64,000 nucleotides of DNA from Bradyrhizobium zhengyangense (GCF_022012435.1 NZ_JAKLUA010000020.1:1-64000), one strand, 5' to 3'. Counted from the stretch's first letter, positions 48,968 to 58,864 are shown. Numbers and translations: made by a program. The notes: generated by a model from the letters alone, not told the origin.

Positions 48968-49747
48968 ATGAGCACGTTCGAACACATCATCGTCGAAAGC
49001 ATCGGTGCAGTCGGCATCATCAAGCTGAACCGGCCGAAGATGCTCAACGCGCTCTCCTTCGGCGTCTTCCGCGAGATCGCCGCAGCCGTGGACGATCTCG
49101 AAGCCGATGACGCCATCGGCTGCATCGTCGTGACCGGCAGCGAGAAGGCCTTTGCCGCCGGCGCCGATATCAAGGAGATGCAGCCGAAGGGCTTCATCGA
49201 CATGTTCTCCGAGGATTTCGCCGCGATCGGCGGCGATCGCATCGCGCGCTGCCGCAAGCCGACCATTGCCGCGGTAGCAGGTTATGCGCTTGGCGGCGGC
49301 TGCGAGCTCGCGATGATGTGCGATTTCATCATCGCCGCCGACACTGCCAAGTTCGGCCAGCCCGAGATCACGCTCGGCACCATCCCCGGCATCGGCGGCA
49401 CGCAGCGTCTCACCCGTGCGATCGGCAAGTCCAAGGCCATGGATCTCTGCCTCACCGGCCGCATGATGGATGCTGCGGAGGCAGAGCGCAGTGGCCTCGT
49501 CAGCCGCATTGTGCCCGCCGACAAGCTGATGGACGAGACGATTGCGGCTGCGGAGAAGATCGCCTCGATGTCGCGCCCCGCCGTCGCGATGGCCAAGGAA
49601 GCGGTTAACCGCGCCTTCGAGACCACGCTCGCCGAGGGTATGAGCGTCGAGCGCAATCTGTTCCACTCGACCTTCGCGCTCGAGGACCGCTCCGAGGGCA
49701 TGGCTGCGTTCATCGAGAAGCGCAAGCCGGCGAACAAGAACCGGTGA
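48968..49747 (+). CDS. Enoyl-CoA hydratase
   Basis: The 259-residue crotonase-fold protein carries the oxyanion-hole segment FAAGADIKEM and the catalytic Glu pair in ALGGGCELAMMCDFIIA and EITLGTIPGIGGTQRLTR. It should hydrate short-chain trans-2-enoyl-CoA in fatty acid or amino acid breakdown. Motifs match the short-chain (crotonyl) type. GTGGAG lies upstream of the ATG. It is not in an operon with other beta-oxidation genes here, so the pathway is open. Confidence 0.92.
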   Translation: MSTFEHIIVESIGAVGIIKLNRPKMLNALSFGVFREIAAAVDDLEADDAIGCIVVTGSEKAFAAGADIKEMQPKGFIDMFSEDFAAIGGDRIARCRKPTIAAVAGYALGGGCELAMMCDFIIAADTAKFGQPEITLGTIPGIGGTQRLTRAIGKSKAMDLCLTGRMMDAAEAERSGLVSRIVPADKLMDETIAAAEKIASMSRPAVAMAKEAVNRAFETTLAEGMSVERNLFHSTFALEDRSEGMAAFIEKRKPANKNR

Positions 49748-49936
49748 GAGCCGACCGACGGTAAGGTTGGCGTAAGACTACATCCCTTTCCCGCAGCCCC
49801 CTGTGACGCACCTGCAACAAGCACGGATTTCATGGGGGTTTCCTCCGCGGCAGTTTGCCTGCGGGACCGGCGCTGGGTAAACAGTTAAGAGAGCCGCCGT
49901 CGGCGGGGGCGGACAGCCGGGGTTTTGCGGGATTAC

Positions 49937-51367
49937 ATGATTGGGCGTGCCGCCAGAGCTGGTCGCGTGATGACGCGGCGACGATCGGGCGTGGGTCGTG
50001 TCCTGGCGGCATGGACGGCGCTGGGGCTCTGCTGCGCTCTGCCCGCCGCGGCCAATGCAGAGGCGCTGCCGGAGGCGCTGGCCAAGGCCTACCAGACCAA
50101 TCCGCAGCTCAATGCCGAGCGCGCAAGGCAGCGCGCCACCGACGAGAACGTGCCGCAGGCGCTCGCCGGCTATCGCCCGCAGATCGTGGCCAGCCTCAGC
50201 GCCGGCCTGCAAGCCGTGCGCAACCTGCTTCCTGACAACACCATCCAGACCGCAACGCTGAAACCCTGGACCATCGGGGTCACGGTGTCGCAGACCCTGT
50301 TCAACGGCTTCCGCACCGCCAACAGCGTGCGGGTTGCCGAGCTCCAGGTGCAGTCCGGCCGCGAGGCGCTACGCAATGTCGGCCAGGGCGTGCTGCTTGA
50401 CGCGGTCACCGCCTACACCAACGTGCTGGCGAACCAGTCGCTGGTCGAGGCGCAGCGCTCCAATGTCGCCTTCCTGCGGGAGACGCTCTCCATCACCCAG
50501 CGCCGCCTCAACGCCGGCGACGTCACCCCGACCGACACCGCGCAGGCCGAGGCGCGCCTCAGTCGCGGCCTTGCCGATCTCAATGCCGCCGAGGTCGCGC
50601 TCGCGGTGAGCCAGGCGACCTACACCCAGGTGATCGGCACTACGCCCGCCGCACTTCGCCCCGCCGAGGTGGTCGATCGCTATCTGCCGAAGACCCGCGA
50701 GGATTCGATCGCGATGGCGATCCGCGAACACCCGGCGGTGATGGCAGCGGGCTTCGATGTGGACGTTGCCTCAACCAATATCCGCGTCGCAGAAGGCGCG
50801 CTGCTGCCGAGCGCGAGCCTGCAGGGCAGCGTTAGCCGCAGCCGCGACAGCGACCAGACGCTCGGCACCTTCGCCACCGACCAGGCCTCGATCGTCGCCA
50901 ACGTCACCGCGCCGATCTATGACGGCGGCCAGGCGGCGTCGCAGACCCGGCAGGCCAAGGAAGTTACGGCGCAGAGCCGGCTGGTGCTCGATCAGGTCCG
51001 CAACCAGGCGCGCACGGCGGCGGTCAGCGCTTGGGTCGCCAACGAAGGCGCCAAGATCGCGGTCTCGGCATCCGAGTCCGAGGTGAAGGCGGCGACCGTC
51101 GCGCTTCAGGGCGTGCAGCGCGAGGCCGCCGGCGGACAGCGCACCACGGTCGACGTGCTGAACTCGCAAGCCGACTTGATCCAGGCCCGGGCCCGCCTGA
51201 TCGGTGCGTTGCGCGACCGCGTAATCGCCTCCTACACTCTGCTCAGCGCTGTCGGCCATCTCGACGTCAAGACGCTGAGCCTGAACACGCCGGACTACCT
51301 GCCCGAGGTGCATTACCAGCAGGTCCGCGACGCCTGGCACGGTCTGCGCACGCCGTCGGGGCAGTAA
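49937..51367 (+). CDS. TolC-family outer-membrane efflux protein
   Basis: The protein is about 476 residues. An export signal (VLAAWTALGLCCALPAAANA) is followed by two TolC helical repeats (AYQTNPQLNAERARQRATDENVPQALAGYRPQI, then IREHPAVMAAGFDVDVASTNIRVAEGALLPSASL). Typical marks are TLFNGFRTANSV, RRLNAGDVTPTDTAQAEARL and RTTVDVLNSQADLIQARARLI. TolC-type trimers form the outer-membrane exit of type I secretion and multidrug pumps. No transporter partner is adjacent; the nearest RND pair starts at 56018 on the other strand. The start could also be 49970. Confidence 0.9.
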   Translation: MIGRAARAGRVMTRRRSGVGRVLAAWTALGLCCALPAAANAEALPEALAKAYQTNPQLNAERARQRATDENVPQALAGYRPQIVASLSAGLQAVRNLLPDNTIQTATLKPWTIGVTVSQTLFNGFRTANSVRVAELQVQSGREALRNVGQGVLLDAVTAYTNVLANQSLVEAQRSNVAFLRETLSITQRRLNAGDVTPTDTAQAEARLSRGLADLNAAEVALAVSQATYTQVIGTTPAALRPAEVVDRYLPKTREDSIAMAIREHPAVMAAGFDVDVASTNIRVAEGALLPSASLQGSVSRSRDSDQTLGTFATDQASIVANVTAPIYDGGQAASQTRQAKEVTAQSRLVLDQVRNQARTAAVSAWVANEGAKIAVSASESEVKAATVALQGVQREAAGGQRTTVDVLNSQADLIQARARLIGALRDRVIASYTLLSAVGHLDVKTLSLNTPDYLPEVHYQQVRDAWHGLRTPSGQ

Positions 51368-51389
51368 TCTCAATTCTTCGGGTCGACCG

Positions 51390-51947
51390 ATGAAGAGCCG
51401 CCGCATCCATCTGATGGGAGCTTCGGGCTCCGGCGTGACGACGCTCGGCCGCGCGCTGGCGGGCCGGCTGGCGCTGCCGCATCACGACAGCGACGACTAT
51501 TTCTGGCTGCCGACCGTTCCGCCCTACCAGACCACACGTCATGCCGCCGATCGGCGGCGCCTGATGCAAGAGATGTTTCTGCCGCGTTTCGATTGGGTGC
51601 TGAGCGGATCCGTCACCGGATGGGGCGACGAGTTCGTGCCGTTGTTCGATCTCGTCGTCTATGTGACGACGCCGCGCGACCTTCGCATGCAGCGGCTGCG
51701 TGCCCGCGAAGCCGCTCATTTCGGCGCCGATGCCGTTGCAGAGGGCGGCTGGCGTCATCAGGAGACCGAGTCGTTCGTCGAATGGGCCTCGCACTACGAA
51801 GCCGGTGATCGCGAGGGCCGCAGTCTCGCAAAACATGAGGCGTGGCTCGCGGGTCTGCCCTGCCCGGTCGTCCGCGTCGACGGTTCGCAGCCGGTTGCGG
51901 AGTTGGTCGAGCAGCTATGCAGCGACGTGGCGGGACTGCCAGGCTGA
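51390..51947 (+). CDS. P-loop NTPase, adenylate-kinase/shikimate-kinase-like
   Basis: This 185-residue protein has a P-loop-like motif GASGSGVTTLGRALA at residues 10-24, where the usual lysine (GxxGxGKT) is replaced by Val. A core of the small-nucleotide-kinase type follows (DSDDYFWLPTVPP, WVLSGSVTGWGDEFVPLFDLVVYVTTPRDLRMQRLRARE). The loss of the P-loop Lys is common in the 'AAA family ATPase / topology modulation' group but lowers confidence in nucleotide hydrolysis. It follows the TolC gene by 23 bp. Confidence 0.7.
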   Translation: MKSRRIHLMGASGSGVTTLGRALAGRLALPHHDSDDYFWLPTVPPYQTTRHAADRRRLMQEMFLPRFDWVLSGSVTGWGDEFVPLFDLVVYVTTPRDLRMQRLRAREAAHFGADAVAEGGWRHQETESFVEWASHYEAGDREGRSLAKHEAWLAGLPCPVVRVDGSQPVAELVEQLCSDVAGLPG

Positions 51948-51987
51948 TGTGATATCGTTCGCCGCCTGTCGCGACTCCGGAGCAGCC

Positions 51988-52899
51988 ATGACCGACAACA
52001 TCTACGCGCGAGCCGCGCAACCCTCGACGCCGATCAATTTCGACGTGCCTGCGCATGCTTGCGACTGTCACACCCACATCCATGGCGACGCCGAAAAATT
52101 TCCGTTCTTCGCGGGGCGCGTCTATACGCCGGGACCTGCGAGCCCGGAAGAGATGGCGGCGCTGCACAAGGCGCTACATATCGAGCGCGTGGTGATCGTC
52201 ACGCCGAGCGTCTACGGCACCGACAATTCCTCCAGCCTGTTCGGCATCAAGGCACGCGGCGCCACCGCGCGCGGAGTGGCCGTGATCGACGACAAGACCA
52301 CCGAAGCCCGGCTTGACGCGATGCATGCGGACGGCTTTCGCGGCATCCGCATCAATCTGGCAACCGACGGCGTCAACAATCCCGATGTCGGCCGCGCGCG
52401 CTTCACAGCCGCCGTCGAGCGCATGACGGCACGCGGCTGGCACGTGCAGCTCTACACCACGCTGTCGATGATCTCGGCGATCAAGGATCTCGTGCTGGCC
52501 TCACCGGTCCCAGCCGTGTTCGATCATTTTGGCGGGCTCGATGCCTCGCTCGGGCTGCAGCAGCCAGGATTTTCCGACCTCGTCGCGCTGGCCAAATCCG
52601 GCAAGGCGTATGTGAAGATTTCGGGCGCCTATCGCTCATCGACTCTCGCGCCCGACTATCAGGACATGGCGCCATATGCGCGTGCGCTGATCACGGCAAA
52701 CCCGGATCGCATCCTCTGGGGCACCGACTGGCCGCATCCGGATTCGGCGCAGGTCGCGGGCCGCAAGGCCACAGACCTCGCCCCGTTCCATCAGATCGAC
52801 GACGGCCGTCTGCTCAACCAGCTTCCGCTGTGGGCGTCGGATGCGGAGGTGCGCAAGACAATCCTCGTCGACAATCCCGCGCGGCTCTACGGCTTTTGA
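51988..52899 (+). CDS. Amidohydrolase-2 family (2-pyrone-4,6-dicarboxylate lactonase-like)
   Basis: The 303 residues form an amidohydrolase barrel. The first metal-type motif is HACDCHTHIHGD; later motifs are GFRGIRINLATDG, FDHFGGLDA and the final WGTDWPHPDS with a catalytic Asp. This matches the LigI-type group (2-pyrone-4,6-dicarboxylate lactonase and related hydrolases of cyclic carboxylates), which need no or one metal. The substrate is not determined. The ATG at 51988 follows GGAGCAGCC. The gene ends 2 bp before the convergent CzcA-like gene. Confidence 0.85.
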   Translation: MTDNIYARAAQPSTPINFDVPAHACDCHTHIHGDAEKFPFFAGRVYTPGPASPEEMAALHKALHIERVVIVTPSVYGTDNSSSLFGIKARGATARGVAVIDDKTTEARLDAMHADGFRGIRINLATDGVNNPDVGRARFTAAVERMTARGWHVQLYTTLSMISAIKDLVLASPVPAVFDHFGGLDASLGLQQPGFSDLVALAKSGKAYVKISGAYRSSTLAPDYQDMAPYARALITANPDRILWGTDWPHPDSAQVAGRKATDLAPFHQIDDGRLLNQLPLWASDAEVRKTILVDNPARLYGF

Positions 52900-52901
52900 G
52901 A

Positions 52902-55900
52902 TCAGCGCGCCCGGCGCGAGAAGAACGAAATCAGCACCGGCAGCGTCACCAGGATCACGACCGGCGCCAGCATCATGCCGGTGACGACGACGACCGCGAG
53001 CGGCTTCTGCACCTGGGAACCGATGCCTCCCGACAGCGCGGCGGGTAGCAGGCCGACGCCGGCGACGACGCAGGTCATCAACACCGGGCGGAGCTGCAAC
53101 TCGCCGGTGCGGATCACCGCGCTCATGCGGTCCATACCTTCATCGATGAGCTGGTTGAACTGCGAGAGGATGATGATGCCGTCCATCACGGCGATGCCGA
53201 ACAGAGCGATGAAGCCGATCGCAGCCGAGACGCTGAACGCCGTGCCGGTGATCAACAGACCGAGCACACCGCCGAAGATCGCCATCGGGATCACGCTCAT
53301 GGCGAGCAAGGTGTCGGTCATCGAGCCGAAATTGAACCAGAGCAAGACGGCGATCAGCGCCAGCGAGATCGGCACCACGATCGACAGCCGCCGGATCGCA
53401 TCCTGGAGATTGCCGAATTCGCCGACCCATTCCATGTGCGAGCCGGGCGGCAACTGCACCTGATCGGCGATCTTCTGCTGCGCCTCGCGGATGGCGCTGC
53501 CGAGATCGCGCTCGCGCACCGAGAACTTGATCGGCAGATAGCGCTCCTGCTGCTCGCGATAGATATAGGCGGCACCCGAGACGAGGCTGATATTGGCGAC
53601 TTCGCTCAGTGGGATTTGCGTGATGGTGCCGTTCGGTCCGGGCGCGCCGATCCTGATATTCTGGATCGCCTCGGCGCTGCGACGGTACTCCGGCGCAAGG
53701 CGAACGATGATCGGGAAGTGGCGGTCGCTGCCCGGCTCGTAGAGATCGCCCGCGGTGTCGCCGCCGATCGCGACCTTGATGGTGGCATTGATATCGCCGG
53801 GCGCGAGGCCGTAGCGCGCGGCCTTGGCGCGGTCGATGTCGATCTGCACGGTCGGCTGCCCCAGCGAGGTGAAGACGGCGAGGTCGGTGACGCCCTGCAC
53901 CGTCGACAGCACCTGTTTGATCTTGTTGGCGGTGTCAGTCAGCGCCTGGAGATCGTTGCCGAACAGTTTGATCGAGTTCTCGCCCTTCACGCCCGAGACG
54001 GCTTCGGAGACGTTGTCCTGGAGATATTGCGAGAAATTGAACTCGACGCCCGGGAAACGGTCGTCGAGCTGCTTGAGCAATTGCGCGGTCAGCTCGTCCT
54101 TGTCATGTGTGCCGGGCCACTCGCTCGCGGGCTTCAGCGGCGCGAAGAACTCGGCGTTGAAGAAGCCGGCGGCGTCGGTGCCGTCGTCGGGGCGGCCGTG
54201 CTGCGACACGACGGATTCGACCTCGGGCCGGGCGCGGATCAGCTTGCGCATCTCGTTGACGTAGCTGTTGCCCTCCTGCAGCGAGATGGTCGGCGGCAGC
54301 GTGGCGCGGATCCAGAGATTGCCTTCTTCGAGTTTGGGCAGGAATTCGAGGCCGAGCAGCCGGCCGAACATGATCGTCATCACCACGAGGCCGATCGCGC
54401 CGCCGAGCATGATGCTTCGGTTGGCGACGGCCCAGTTCAGCAACGGCATGTAGAGCCGGTGCAGGACCTGCATCACGCGGGTCTCTGTCTCCTCGACATG
54501 GGCGGGCAGAATGATCGCGGACAGCGCGGGCGTGACGGTGAAGGTCGCCAGCAGGCCGCCGGCGAGCGCGTAGGCATAGGTGCGCGCCATCGGTCCGAAG
54601 ATGTTGCCCTCGACGCCAGAGAGCGTGAACAGCGGCAGGAAGGCCGCGATGATGATCGCGGCGGCAAAGAAGATCGAGCGCGAGACGTCGGCCGCGGCGC
54701 TGAGGATGGCGTGGCTCTTCATGCCGAACAGCGTCTCTTGCGACATCTGCTCGGATTCCGACGGTGGCGTGGTCTGCGTCAGGCGGCGGAAGATCGCCTC
54801 CACCATGATGACGGTGGCATCTACGATCAGGCCGAAATCGATGGCGCCGACCGAGAGCAGGTTGGCCGATTCCCCGCGCAACACCAGGATGATCACGGCG
54901 AAGAACAGCGCGAACGGTATCGTGGCGCCGACGATCAGCGCGCTGCGCAAATCGCCGAGAAAGATCCACTGCAGCAGCACGATCAGCAGGATGCCCACCA
55001 CCATGTTGTGCAGCACGGTGTGGGTGGTGAGATCGATCAGGTCCTTGCGGTCGTAGATGCGCTCGATGCGCACGCCCGGCGGCAGGATGGTTGAATTGTT
55101 GATCTGGGCGACGAGCTGCTCGACGCGACTGATGGTCGGCGTGCTCTGCTCGCCGCGACGCATCAAGACGATGCCCTGCACGATGTCGTCGGAATCGTCG
55201 AGGCCGGCGATGCCGAGGCGCGGCTTCTGGCCGACGGTGACGGTGGCGACGTCCTTCACCAGCACCGGATTGCCGTTGGTCTGGGCGACCATGGTGTTAG
55301 CGAGGTCGTCGATCGACTTGATCAGGCCGACGCCGCGGACCACCGCCGATTGCTGGCCGATATTGACGGTGTTGCCGCCGACATTGACGTTGGAGTTGCT
55401 GACCGCCTGGAGCAGCTGCGGCAGTGTCAGGCCGTTGGCGACCAGCTTGTTGTTGTCGACCTCGAGCTCATAGGTCTTGCTCTTGCCGCCCCAGCCGGTG
55501 ACGTCGATCACGCCGGGCACGGCGCGGAAGCGGCGCTGGAGGATCCAGTCCTGGATGGTCTTGAGGTCGAGCACGCTGTAGTTCGGCGGGCCGACCAGGC
55601 GATAGCGGAAGATTTCGCCGATCGGGCTCAGCGGCGATATCTGCGGCTGCACGTTGCCCGGCAGCGGCGCCAGCTGCGCCAGGCGGTTCAAGACCTGCTG
55701 CAGCGCCTCTTCATAGGTGTAGGCGAAGGAGAACTGCAGTTTGACGTCGGAGAGGCCGTAGAGCGAGATGGTGCGGATCGTCGTCAGGTTCTTCAGGCCC
55801 GCGACCTGGGTCTCGATCGGGATCGTGATGTAGCGTTCGATCTCTTCCGCCGACAGGCCCGGGCTCTGGGTGACGATGTCGACCATCGGTGGGGTCGGAT

Positions 55901-56018
55901 CCGGATAGGCCTCGATGTTGAGCTGGTTGAACGCAATCAGGCCGCCGATGAGCACGGCGGCGAACATGCCGACCATCAGGAAGCGCCGGTTGACGGCAAG
56001 GGCGACGAGACGGTCCAT
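52902..56018 (-). CDS. CzcA/CusA-type heavy-metal RND efflux transporter
   Basis: The protein has 1038 residues, the normal RND size, with 12 membrane segments and two periplasmic loops. The metal-specific acidic set of the HME-RND group is present in IDFGLIVDATVIMVEAIFRR (Asp, Asp, Glu of segment 4). Other marks are TLSGVEGNIFGPMARTYAYALAGGLLATFTVTPAL and VGPPNYSVLDLKTIQDW. It would export Co, Zn, Cd or Cu/Ag ions; the metal cannot be told from sequence alone. It is cotranscribed with its adaptor at 56052, but no dedicated outer-membrane CzcC/CusC gene is visible. Confidence 0.93.
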   Translation of the reverse strand: MDRLVALAVNRRFLMVGMFAAVLIGGLIAFNQLNIEAYPDPTPPMVDIVTQSPGLSAEEIERYITIPIETQVAGLKNLTTIRTISLYGLSDVKLQFSFAYTYEEALQQVLNRLAQLAPLPGNVQPQISPLSPIGEIFRYRLVGPPNYSVLDLKTIQDWILQRRFRAVPGVIDVTGWGGKSKTYELEVDNNKLVANGLTLPQLLQAVSNSNVNVGGNTVNIGQQSAVVRGVGLIKSIDDLANTMVAQTNGNPVLVKDVATVTVGQKPRLGIAGLDDSDDIVQGIVLMRRGEQSTPTISRVEQLVAQINNSTILPPGVRIERIYDRKDLIDLTTHTVLHNMVVGILLIVLLQWIFLGDLRSALIVGATIPFALFFAVIILVLRGESANLLSVGAIDFGLIVDATVIMVEAIFRRLTQTTPPSESEQMSQETLFGMKSHAILSAAADVSRSIFFAAAIIIAAFLPLFTLSGVEGNIFGPMARTYAYALAGGLLATFTVTPALSAIILPAHVEETETRVMQVLHRLYMPLLNWAVANRSIMLGGAIGLVVMTIMFGRLLGLEFLPKLEEGNLWIRATLPPTISLQEGNSYVNEMRKLIRARPEVESVVSQHGRPDDGTDAAGFFNAEFFAPLKPASEWPGTHDKDELTAQLLKQLDDRFPGVEFNFSQYLQDNVSEAVSGVKGENSIKLFGNDLQALTDTANKIKQVLSTVQGVTDLAVFTSLGQPTVQIDIDRAKAARYGLAPGDINATIKVAIGGDTAGDLYEPGSDRHFPIIVRLAPEYRRSAEAIQNIRIGAPGPNGTITQIPLSEVANISLVSGAAYIYREQQERYLPIKFSVRERDLGSAIREAQQKIADQVQLPPGSHMEWVGEFGNLQDAIRRLSIVVPISLALIAVLLWFNFGSMTDTLLAMSVIPMAIFGGVLGLLITGTAFSVSAAIGFIALFGIAVMDGIIILSQFNQLIDEGMDRMSAVIRTGELQLRPVLMTCVVAGVGLLPAALSGGIGSQVQKPLAVVVVTGMMLAPVVILVTLPVLISFFSRRAR

Positions 56019-56051
56019 TCAGGTTTTTCGCAGTTTCGTGGGGCTCGTCGA

Positions 56052-57296
56052 TCAACTACCGGACGCCGCGCGGTCGATGAACAGGCTGCCTTTGACGACG
56101 ATCTGTTCGCCGGGCTTCAGGTTGCTGGTCACCTCGACGAGGTTGCCATTGATGAGGCCGATCTTGATCTGGCGGAGCTCGACCGACTTGTCTTCACGCG
56201 CGACCCAGATGCGGACCTGGTCGCCTTCGTAGATCAGCGCCTGCTTCGGCACTGCAGGCGCCGCGCGGTCGCCGGCCGAATAGATCGTGACGTTGGCGAA
56301 CATTTCCGGCTTGAGCAGGCCGTCCTTGTTGTCGATGGTGGCGCGGACCAGCAGGCGGCGGGTATTGGGATCGATTGCAGTGGCGACGTAATTGATCTTG
56401 GCGGTCAAGGGGCGGCCCGGCAACGCCATCACGTTGACGCTGATGTCCTGTCCGACGCTGACCATGGCAGCATCGCTCTCGCGCACGAAGGCGGTGAGCC
56501 AGACCGTGGAAAGATCGCCGATCACAAAGACCGGATCGCTGGCGCCGGCGCTGACATATTGCCCGGGGCCGATCTTGCGCTGCACGACCGTGCCCGAGAG
56601 CGGCGCATAGATCGTGATTTCAGGATTGATGGTGCCCTTGTTCTGGAACGTCTTGATCGTTTCGTCGGTAAAACCGAGGATACGCAGCTTGTTGTTTGCG
56701 GCCTCCAGCGCCGTCACCGCCGAGCGCATGTCGTTCTGCGCCTGGACCTGGGTCGCTTCCGCCTGCTGATAATCCTTGAGCGGGATGGCGCGGCCTTCGT
56801 AGAGATCCTTGGCGCGCTTGTACTGGATGTCGGCAAGCTCTAGCGCAGACTTTGCCTTGTTCTGCGACGTCATCGCCGCGATGAAATCGTTCTGGGCCTG
56901 CACGGTGTCGGCGGCCTCGATTGTGAACAGCGGTTGACCCTGCGTCACGCTCTCGCCCGGCTTGGCTAGCAGCTTGGTCACCCGGCCTGCATAGGGCGAG
57001 AAGACCGGCGTCGAGCGGTCCTCATCGACCGCGACTTTGCCCTCGGTGACGTACTCGGCACGGAAGGTTTTGGCGTTGACTGGCTCGATGGTCAGCGTCG
57101 CCCATTCGGACGGTGTCGGTGTGAAATTCTGCGCGTTCTTGCGCGACTGACTGGAGACTTCGGAGAGCTTCTTCTCCTTGCCGCCGGCAAACAGGAAGCC
57201 ATAGGCGCCAGCTCCGGCAAGCACCAGTAAAACTACGGATGCGATCACCCGTTGTTTTGTAAGCACCTGCAATCGCTTGGTCTTTTCAGATACCAT
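56052..57296 (-). CDS. RND efflux periplasmic adaptor (CzcB/CusB type)
   Basis: The protein has 414 residues. An N-terminal membrane segment (VIASVVLLVLAGAGAYGFLF) is followed by barrel-sandwich and helical hairpin parts (GRVTKLLAKPGESVTQGQPLFTIEAADTVQAQNDF; AIPLKDYQQAEATQVQAQNDMRSAVTAL) and the beta-barrel (GTVVQRKIGPGQYVSAGA). This is the membrane-fusion protein bridging the RND pump to the outer membrane. It starts just after the CoA-transferase gene and is followed by the pump gene 33 bp downstream, so it leads the pump operon. Confidence 0.92.
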   Translation of the reverse strand: MVSEKTKRLQVLTKQRVIASVVLLVLAGAGAYGFLFAGGKEKKLSEVSSQSRKNAQNFTPTPSEWATLTIEPVNAKTFRAEYVTEGKVAVDEDRSTPVFSPYAGRVTKLLAKPGESVTQGQPLFTIEAADTVQAQNDFIAAMTSQNKAKSALELADIQYKRAKDLYEGRAIPLKDYQQAEATQVQAQNDMRSAVTALEAANNKLRILGFTDETIKTFQNKGTINPEITIYAPLSGTVVQRKIGPGQYVSAGASDPVFVIGDLSTVWLTAFVRESDAAMVSVGQDISVNVMALPGRPLTAKINYVATAIDPNTRRLLVRATIDNKDGLLKPEMFANVTIYSAGDRAAPAVPKQALIYEGDQVRIWVAREDKSVELRQIKIGLINGNLVEVTSNLKPGEQIVVKGSLFIDRAASGS

Positions 57297-57447
57297 GGGG
57301 CCCGGTCGTGTCTGCGACGATCTCGGCAGACGACTGCCTCATCGGTCGCGCTAATAGTGCCGATTTGGGATTTCAAACAACCTAAAAAACGCTGGCCGTC
57401 CTTCGGTTTGCGTTAAAATTTTGCGACACGTCAGCTTCACGTCAGCT

Positions 57448-58842
57448 TCAGCGCGGCCATCGCGGCGAATGGCTGCCGAGCGGCATTGCCGGACGGCTCC
57501 ATTGCGCCGGTGTCCTCGACAGCACGGCCGAATGACGCACCGCCTGCAATGCGCCGAAGCCAGATGACACCGTTTCCATGAACGCTGCATGTACAGCCTC
57601 GCCCGTAAGATCAGGGGTGTTGAGACCGCTTTCGAGCCGGCCCAGATTCCACAGCCAGCGACCGGTCTGCGCCAGCGACACGCGCACGTGCCAGCTGCCG
57701 CCTTCGCGCGCCTGGCGCGCCTTCGCCATCATCGCGCCGAACGCCATCAGATAGCCGGTGGCGTGGTCGAGCATCTGCGCCGGCAATTCCTTCGGACCAT
57801 CGATACCGGCCGCCTTGCCTTCCGCATGGTTGAAGCCCGTTGTGGTCTGCACCAGCGAATCGAAGCCGCGTCGCTCGGCCCAGGGGCCGGAATGGCCATA
57901 GGCCGACAACGTGACGTAGACGATGCCGGGATTGATTTCCGCGGCCTCTTCCGGCGCGAAGCCGAGGCCAGCGAGCGCGCGCGGGCGATAGCCTTGCGAG
58001 AAAATGTCGACGTCTTTCAGCAATTCGCGCATTTGCGCCCTGCCCGCCTCGCTCTTCAGCTCGATGAAGGTGGTGAGCTTGCCGCGGCCGGTGTCGATGG
58101 TGAGCCAGGGAATGGCCGGCAGCTCCGGCCCCGAGACCAGCAACACATCCGCCCCATGTGCCGCGAGCGTGCGGCCGGCGACGGGCCCTGCGATGACGCG
58201 GGAGAGATCGAGCACGCGCAGACCCGAGAGCGGACGATCACCTCGAGGCCACGGCTTCGGAGGCGCCTCGCCGATCCTCTCGATCGAGACCAGCGGCAAT
58301 TCGGCCAGCGCACGCGCCTGCGGCAACGACGACCATTGGTCGTAGCTCCGCATCAAGGCAACGACACCACCCGCGGCATAGGCCGCGGTCTCGAAATCCT
58401 CGCCCTTCCATTGCATCAGCGCGGCCTGCACCTTCTCGCGCTCGGGCGCGCAGCCAAGCACCTTGCAGACGGCGTCGCGGTGATGCGGGAAATTCGTATG
58501 GCAGCGGACGAAGCTGTTGTCGCCGGTCCTGTAAACGCCGGCGATGGCGTCCCAGGCCGGCGGCGGAGGCTTGTCGTCGAGGCGCAGATAGCGCTCGGAG
58601 CGGCATTCGACGACGGCGTGGCGCATGTCGACGGTCACGTCCTGCGCCTCGCCGCTGCGCAGTCGCCAGATCTCGGCGGCGGCAAGGCCTGCGGCGGCGA
58701 TTGTCGCTTGGCCGGCGACGGCGACGCGGAACGAGGACGGAACCTGCGGCTCCTCGCCGGTCAGATGCACGCGCGCCAGTGCGGCTTTATCGCCGCCGGC
58801 GGAGGTCCAGATGTCGCTGAGGATGTCGGTGGGGCTTTGCAT
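57448..58842 (-). CDS. CaiB/BaiF family (class III) CoA transferase
   Basis: This 464-residue protein has the family III layout: LRVLDLSRVIAGPVAGRTLAAHGADVLLV in the middle, DIFSQGYRPRALAGLGF, the conserved QTTTGFN-HAEG stretch and LDHATGYLMAFGAMMAKA near the catalytic region. Enzymes of this type move CoA between acyl-carboxylates. It seems to be a fused or duplicated-domain version, longer at the N-terminus than the usual 400. I start at 58842, where GGGAGAGG precedes the ATG; the frame is open to 58977. The substrate is unknown. Confidence 0.85.
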   Translation of the reverse strand: MQSPTDILSDIWTSAGGDKAALARVHLTGEEPQVPSSFRVAVAGQATIAAAGLAAAEIWRLRSGEAQDVTVDMRHAVVECRSERYLRLDDKPPPPAWDAIAGVYRTGDNSFVRCHTNFPHHRDAVCKVLGCAPEREKVQAALMQWKGEDFETAAYAAGGVVALMRSYDQWSSLPQARALAELPLVSIERIGEAPPKPWPRGDRPLSGLRVLDLSRVIAGPVAGRTLAAHGADVLLVSGPELPAIPWLTIDTGRGKLTTFIELKSEAGRAQMRELLKDVDIFSQGYRPRALAGLGFAPEEAAEINPGIVYVTLSAYGHSGPWAERRGFDSLVQTTTGFNHAEGKAAGIDGPKELPAQMLDHATGYLMAFGAMMAKARQAREGGSWHVRVSLAQTGRWLWNLGRLESGLNTPDLTGEAVHAAFMETVSSGFGALQAVRHSAVLSRTPAQWSRPAMPLGSHSPRWPR

Positions 58843-58864
58843 CGTAGCCTCTCCCTTGTCATTT

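Noticed and set aside
53436..55094. Plus-strand open frame of about 550 codons opposite the CzcA-like pump
   Set aside because: It is antisense to a fully conserved RND transporter and consists of low-complexity Arg/Glu/Asp sequence without domains.
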